Shown here piece by piece: positions 15,950-19,685 of a DNA stretch of 19,685 bases. Source of the stretch: DATKLX01 sp035542155 (GTDB lineage Bacteria > Chloroflexota > Anaerolineae > Anaerolineales > Anaerolineaceae); contig DATKLX010000073.1 in assembly GCA_035542155.1 (NCBI GenBank), positions 1-19,685 of the forward strand, in the 5' to 3' direction. Position 1 is the first letter of the stretch; each line of letters starts with the position of its first letter. The notes under the pieces are model-generated. The model was not told the origin of the DNA. It worked only from the letters and a program-made list of their open reading frames with translations, and searched no databases. Both the position numbers and the translations under genes were made by a program.

Positions 15950-17008
15950 ATGGACCACATTCGCATCATCAAACGCGCATTTCAAATCACCCGCTTCTAC
16001 CCGGCGCTGTGGCTCTTCGGGGCCATCCTGGCGCTGACCGGCGCGAGCACCGGCGGTAGCAGCGGGGGGAACGGGAGCTCTTCCAGTTCGGGAGGTGGGG
16101 GGAACGCAAACCCTCCCTCTTTCCCCCATTTCAATATTTCTCCCGAGGTGGGCAGCGCCATCCTCGCCGCAGTCATTGGGCTGATCTGCTTCGTGATTAT
16201 CCTGGCGGTGATCTTCACCATCCTGCGCTACGTCTCGATGACCGCGCTGGTGCGCATGGTCGACGAGTACGAGACCTCCAACGAGAAGGTGACCGTCGGG
16301 CAGGGCTTCCGCCTGGGCTGGACGCGGGCCTCCCTCAACAACTGGCTGCTCGATTTGATCATCGGGATCGTGGGGTTCACCATCGCTATCCTCCTCCTCG
16401 CCGTGGCCTGCGCGCCCCTGCTGCTGTGGCTGACCAAAAACAATACCCTGGGGATCATCGGCACGGTCATGACCGTTGGGGCGGTCCTCCTGCTCATCAT
16501 GGTGTTCATCATCGTCGGCATCGCGGTCTCGATCATCCTCGAAGTCGCCCACCGGGCGATCATCCTCGAAGGGCTGGGGATCTTCGAAGGTCTGGGCCGC
16601 GGCTGGGAGCTCTGCCGCCGCCGCCCGGGGGACGCGATCATTATGGGCCTGCTGCTCTTTGGGATCGGGCTGGTCTACGGCATCCTCATGATCCCGGTGG
16701 GCATTCTGGTCTTCCTGATCGCCCTGTTGAGCGGCGGGCTGCCCGCGGTGCTGACCTGGGCGGTCGTCAGGCTCTTCGCCCAGGGCGCCACGCCGATCGT
16801 TATCGGCGCGATTGTCGGGTTGCCGATCTTCCTGCTGGTCCTTGCCGTCCCTTATGCCTTCCTGAAGGGCCTGTTGGAGACCTTCAAGTCCAGCTCCTGG
16901 ACGCTGACCTTCCGCGAGTTGGTCGCGCTGAATACTCTCGGGCCTGCGCCCGCCGCGCCATCCACGCCGGCGGCTGAGCCGCCCTCATCGGATGAACCGG
17001 CCCAGTAG
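15950..17008 (+). CDS. Polytopic membrane protein of unknown function, third gene of the sigma operon
   Basis: The 352-residue product is a membrane protein with about seven to eight hydrophobic segments. A Gly/Ser/Asn-rich, low-complexity external loop lies at about residues 33-55, and a Pro/Ala-rich tail at 330-352. The pattern (HIRIIKRAFQITRFYPALWLFGAIL, then ALVRMVDEYETSNEKVTVGQGFRLGWTRA and GLGRGWELCRRRPGDAIIMG) is the helix-pair layout often seen in unnamed glycerophosphodiester-phosphodiesterase-membrane-domain-like proteins. In Chloroflexota such proteins often follow ECF sigma factors; that is recollection, not shown here. AAGGA eight bases upstream supports the ATG. A strong terminator follows at 17029, so the three genes 14660-17008 probably form one unit with a 121-base internal gap. 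Confidence 0.75.
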   Translation: MDHIRIIKRAFQITRFYPALWLFGAILALTGASTGGSSGGNGSSSSSGGGGNANPPSFPHFNISPEVGSAILAAVIGLICFVIILAVIFTILRYVSMTALVRMVDEYETSNEKVTVGQGFRLGWTRASLNNWLLDLIIGIVGFTIAILLLAVACAPLLLWLTKNNTLGIIGTVMTVGAVLLLIMVFIIVGIAVSIILEVAHRAIILEGLGIFEGLGRGWELCRRRPGDAIIMGLLLFGIGLVYGILMIPVGILVFLIALLSGGLPAVLTWAVVRLFAQGATPIVIGAIVGLPIFLLVLAVPYAFLKGLLETFKSSSWTLTFRELVALNTLGPAPAAPSTPAAEPPSSDEPAQ

Positions 17009-17028
17009 CGCAAGGTTCTCCGTGATCG

Positions 17029-17063
17029 AAGGGGACCGTCCATGACATCGGACGGTCCCCTTT
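17029..17063 (+). terminator. Strong intrinsic hairpin ending the sigma-factor operon
   Basis: A perfect 13-base-pair stem, AAGGGGACCGTCC (17029-17041) with its complement (17050-17062), closes an 8-base loop. It is followed by only a short T run (TTTCCT). It lies 20 bases past the membrane-protein stop. Confidence 0.7.
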
Positions 17064-17187
17064 CCTGTAGTTGTGCGATCCGATATCCCTATTGAACCGG
17101 ATATTCGGTTCATTGGGAATACGCGTGAAGGGGTGCATACCACGGCGGATCCCAAAGAGACGGATAATCTCGCAATTCAAAACGAGC

Positions 17188-17193
17188 TATAAT
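17188..17193 (+). promoter_or_regulatory. Candidate -10 element for the 17241 gene
   Basis: TATAAT here is perfect, but no clear -35 box lies 16-18 bases upstream. The distance to the start codon is 48 bases. Confidence 0.3.
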
Positions 17194-17240
17194 GAAGACA
17201 TTAGGGTGGATTTTTAGCGTTTAGAGAGTGAGAGGTAGAA

Positions 17241-17603
17241 ATGACCGGTGGTAACCGGATGATAAAGGTGGCGAAAGCCATCGGGGTCATCGCATCCATC
17301 GCCGCGATCATCTTATGGATCGAGTTCATCATCACCATTCAACAGAATCCGCTGATCGTCACTCGTGAGACCTGGCTCATTGGGATCGTCATGATCATCC
17401 TAGCCGTCGCCGGCGGAGCGACCGCGCTGGCCGGCCGGCCCTTTGGGATGATCCTGGTCTTCGTGGTCTCGTTTTTCCCGGTGGGAGTCTATCTGCTGGG
17501 CGTCCCGTCGATTTTCCGCCTGATCGGGATCGCTGACCTGTTTTGGCTCATGGCCGGAATCCTCCTCTTATCCCAGCGCTACCGGGTGCAGCGGCCGCGC
17601 TGA
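17241..17603 (+). CDS. Small membrane protein, function unknown
   Basis: The 120-residue product has about four hydrophobic segments (near residues 11-32, 43-62, 66-85 and 88-112) separated by very short loops, and a basic tail (RYRVQRPR). I recognise no family motif. GAGAGGT 6-7 bases before the ATG supports the start. It follows the strong terminator at 17029-17063 and precedes the deoxynucleoside kinase by about 60 bases on the same strand. A separate extended -10 lies between it and that gene, so co-transcription is not certain. Confidence 0.7.
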   Translation: MTGGNRMIKVAKAIGVIASIAAIILWIEFIITIQQNPLIVTRETWLIGIVMIILAVAGGATALAGRPFGMILVFVVSFFPVGVYLLGVPSIFRLIGIADLFWLMAGILLLSQRYRVQRPR

Positions 17604-17614
17604 AATAAAAAAAG

Positions 17615-17623
17615 TGGTATATT
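17615..17623 (+). promoter_or_regulatory. Candidate extended -10 promoter for the deoxynucleoside kinase gene
   Basis: TGGTATATT matches the extended -10 pattern (TGn followed by TATATT). No -35 box is seen in the GC-rich end of the preceding gene. Transcription would begin about 35 bases before the start codon at 17665. Confidence 0.35.
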
Positions 17624-17664
17624 TGATCCTGGTTTCGATAACCCAACCTCATCCCGGAGTCCGC

Positions 17665-18312
17665 ATGTACGTATCGATCGAAGGGGTCATTGGGGTCGGC
17701 AAAACTACCCTTGCCCGCCTGCTGCAGCCCCTGCTCAAAACCGAGCTGCTCCTCGAAGTCTTTGAAGAGAACCCGTTTCTCTCCGATTTCTACGCCGACC
17801 GGGCCAGGTACGCCTTCCAGACCCAGATCTTCTTCCTGCTCAGCCGCTATCGCCAGCAGAGCAACACCGTCCCCAGCATCCTGGCGTCCGGCCAGAGCCT
17901 GATTTCCGACTATACCTTCGAAAAAGACGCCCTGTTCGCGGGGATCAACCTGCAGGGCGACGAGCTGCAGATGTACTACCGCGTCCACGAGGCGCTGGCC
18001 GAGAAGATCCCCCTACCCGACCTGGTGGTCTACCTGAGGGCAGATACAGACGTCCTCATGCAGCGCATCGCCCTGCGTGACCGGCCCTACGAGCGCCAGA
18101 TGGAGCGCAGCTACATCGACGAGCTCAACCGGGCCTACGATGAATTCTTCGCGAACCACCGCAGCCAGCACCGCCAGACTCCGGTGCTGAGCATCGATTC
18201 CAACGAGCTGAACTTCGTTGCCCAGCCAGAACATTTGCGCTGGATCGAAAACCGTATTCGCCAGGCGCTCAAGCTGTCGCCTTTCCAGCCTGAGCTGCCG
18301 CTCAGAATATAA
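17665..18312 (+). CDS. Deoxynucleoside kinase (deoxyadenosine/deoxyguanosine kinase type)
   Basis: From the ATG at 17665 the product has 215 residues and opens directly with the strand and P-loop YVSIEGVIGVGKTT (residues 2-15). An in-frame start at 17614 would add 17 residues before the P-loop and lacks support; CCGGAG precedes 17665. Further family marks are EVFEENPFL (catalytic Glu region near 31-39), RARYAFQTQIFFL (46-58), SDYTFEKDALFA (near 87-98), and the LID stretch LRDRPYERQMERSYIDELNRAYDEFF (near 135-160) with its phosphate-contacting arginines. Such enzymes salvage deoxynucleosides to monophosphates with ATP. Purine specificity cannot be told by eye. Confidence 0.92.
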   Translation: MYVSIEGVIGVGKTTLARLLQPLLKTELLLEVFEENPFLSDFYADRARYAFQTQIFFLLSRYRQQSNTVPSILASGQSLISDYTFEKDALFAGINLQGDELQMYYRVHEALAEKIPLPDLVVYLRADTDVLMQRIALRDRPYERQMERSYIDELNRAYDEFFANHRSQHRQTPVLSIDSNELNFVAQPEHLRWIENRIRQALKLSPFQPELPLRI

Positions 18313-18353
18313 TCTCAATGTAGATTGGAGCCCTGCGCCAACACGGGGAAGGT

Positions 18354-19373
18354 ATGCGCATCACACGGGAAACTCTGCTCAAGCTTGCTCAGGAAGCGGT
18401 CGCCGAGCGCGTCCGCGCCAACCGGGGAATCGTCACGGCGTACGTCGCCGGATCGGTGCTGACCCAGGAGCCCTTGCTGGGCGGGACAACAGACATCGAC
18501 CTGTTCCTCATCCACGACAGCCGCCCTCCCTACGAGCGGGAAATCGTCCGCCTCAGTCCGGAGGTCCACCTGGATATCGTCCACCACTCCCAGGCGCTGT
18601 ACCACCAACCGCGCCACCTGCGCACCGACCTCTGGCTGGGCTCAACCCTGTATTTCAACCCCATCCTGCTCCACGATACCCAGCACTGGTTCGAATTTAC
18701 CCAGTCCAGCGTGCGCTCGCTGTTCTGGCAGGCCGATAACGTGATGCGCCGGTCCCGGCCGCTGGCCGAAAAAGCGCGCCAGACCTGGATGCGTCTGCAA
18801 ACCGGAGAGCGCGGGCCGGTGGAAGGATTCTCGCTTTACCTGGCCGCGCTCGAAGCCGCGGCCGACGCCATCGCCAGCCTGACCGGCGCGCCCCTCTCCG
18901 AGCGGCGCTTCCTGATCGATTTCTCGGCTCGCGCCCAGGCTGTGGAACAGGCCGGCCTCGGGGTGGGGCTGGCCGGCTTGCTGGGCCAGGCAAATATAGA
19001 CGTCGATACCGTGCGGGGATGGATTCCCGCCTGGAGGGCGGCTTTCCTGGAGGCCGGCAACCAGATCGAAACCCCGGTCGATCGCCAGCCCCTGCGGCTG
19101 GGCTATTACGAGCGCGCCATCGAAGCGCTGCTTTCCAGCGACGCTCCCCAAACCGCACTCTGGCCGCTGTTGAACACCTGGGTCCACTCGCTGACCCTTC
19201 TTGCGGATGGGTCGGAGCATCTCAACGCCTGGGAGATGGCCTGCGCTGCCCTTGGCTTCGCCGGGAAAGATTTCCAAGACCGGCTCGCTGGCCTGGACGC
19301 CTACCTCGATTCGATCGAAGAGACCCTCGATCGCTGGGGAGCCGCAAACGGCGTCGAAGCCAGCGCCGCCTGA
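18354..19373 (+). CDS. Nucleotidyltransferase-domain protein
   Basis: The 339-residue product starts with a helix and then the polymerase-beta-type nucleotidyltransferase motif: GS (33-34) followed by DID (Asp47, Asp49). A third acidic residue lies at about Asp74 in EVHLDIVHH, so the full metal-binding triad is present. The remaining 260 residues are mainly helical, with no membrane segment. They resemble no substrate domain I can name, although the layout recalls uncharacterised Chloroflexota nucleotidyltransferases. GGGAAGG lies directly before the ATG. It follows the deoxynucleoside kinase by 41 bases and probably shares its transcript. Whether it modifies a small molecule, RNA or protein is open. 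Confidence 0.82.
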   Translation: MRITRETLLKLAQEAVAERVRANRGIVTAYVAGSVLTQEPLLGGTTDIDLFLIHDSRPPYEREIVRLSPEVHLDIVHHSQALYHQPRHLRTDLWLGSTLYFNPILLHDTQHWFEFTQSSVRSLFWQADNVMRRSRPLAEKARQTWMRLQTGERGPVEGFSLYLAALEAAADAIASLTGAPLSERRFLIDFSARAQAVEQAGLGVGLAGLLGQANIDVDTVRGWIPAWRAAFLEAGNQIETPVDRQPLRLGYYERAIEALLSSDAPQTALWPLLNTWVHSLTLLADGSEHLNAWEMACAALGFAGKDFQDRLAGLDAYLDSIEETLDRWGAANGVEASAA

Positions 19374-19430
19374 CCCCCACCTGTGGTGCGAGGGAGGTTC
19401 CTACCCCCAGGCGGATATTTTCCAGAAAAC

Positions 19431-19633
19431 TGTGGATAAATCCCGAAAAACTGTGGATAAACAGTCTGAACTGTGGAAAAAGTGCTCATTCGTTCGAATA
19501 AGTGGGGCCTCACGCTAAAAACGCCCCCCCTATATATGGGGGTCGTTTTTATTAAAGCCAACATCTATTTCGGACCCTGGCGGGCTGTTGGGACATTTTC
19601 TTCTTCCCTCAATATTCCCAAAAGTTATCCACA
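19431..19633. other. DnaA-box cluster: candidate replication origin or DnaA-controlled region
   Basis: The last 312 bases (19374-19685) hold no convincing gene but carry three perfect 9-base DnaA boxes. TGTGGATAA occurs at 19431-19439 and 19452-19460, and TTATCCACA on the opposite strand at 19625-19633. A near-match, TGTGGAAAA, lies at 19472-19480. The first three sites are spaced 21 and 20 bases apart, close to two helical turns. An AT-rich stretch precedes the last box. No dnaA or rpmH is visible because the window ends here. Confidence 0.55.
19517..19550. terminator. Bidirectional intrinsic terminator inside the DnaA-box region
   Basis: AAAAACG plus a C run (19517-19529) pairs with a G run, one mismatch and CGTTTTT (19538-19550), with a TATATAT loop. 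The A run on the left and the T run on the right make it work on both strands. It would end the kinase/nucleotidyltransferase transcript about 145 bases past the last stop, and also any transcript entering from the right. Confidence 0.75.
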
Positions 19634-19685
19634 GGTGGCTGAGGAAAACCTCTGCAACCAATTCCCCCAGATCTACCCCCCGCCT

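Overview
The window looks like a chromosomal segment of a Chloroflexota bacterium of the Anaerolineae type. This is inferred from the gene families: the MprF layout, an ECF sigma factor with its anti-sigma and a polytopic membrane protein, a DUF5995-like protein, a cohesin-like secreted protein and a ComEC of the Anaerolineae kind. There is no rRNA or tRNA to confirm it.

Left part (1-8.3 kb) is a patchy, accessory-looking region. It opens with what looks like the terminal repeats of an IS21-family element running off the left edge. Then come a minus-strand CPBP (CAAX-protease-like) membrane protein, a minus-strand GT39-type glycosyltransferase, a decayed ComEC pseudogene on the plus strand, an unrecognised membrane protein and a secreted cohesin-like protein. 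The C-terminal third of that cohesin-like protein is homologous to the tail of the neighbouring ComEC pseudogene. A minus-strand DUF5995-like gene closes the region. Four copies of a roughly 55-60 bp dispersed repeat, all in the same orientation, sit at gene ends or at the ComEC break. When read on the minus strand they encode the same short peptide core (KVDVxFQL). The ComEC and cohesin-like genes also share a 42 bp conserved 3' flank.

Middle part (8.4-14.6 kb) holds a cytidylate-kinase-like gene with a clear promoter and a terminator hairpin in its leader, a chagasin-like lipoprotein on the minus strand, a full-length MprF-like lysyl-phosphatidylglycerol synthase/flippase, and a ferritin-like/VIT1-type metal transporter fusion. 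The last two are tandem and probably co-transcribed, and both act at the envelope (lipid charge, metal handling).

Right part (14.6-19.7 kb) is compact and GC-rich. It has an ECF sigma factor overlapping its zinc-finger anti-sigma factor, followed by a polytopic membrane protein and a strong terminator. A small membrane protein, a deoxynucleoside kinase and a nucleotidyltransferase follow. The final 300 bp are non-coding and carry three perfect DnaA boxes, one near-match and a bidirectional terminator, making this a candidate replication origin or DnaA-controlled region.

All domain calls rest on reading motifs by eye; no database search was run.
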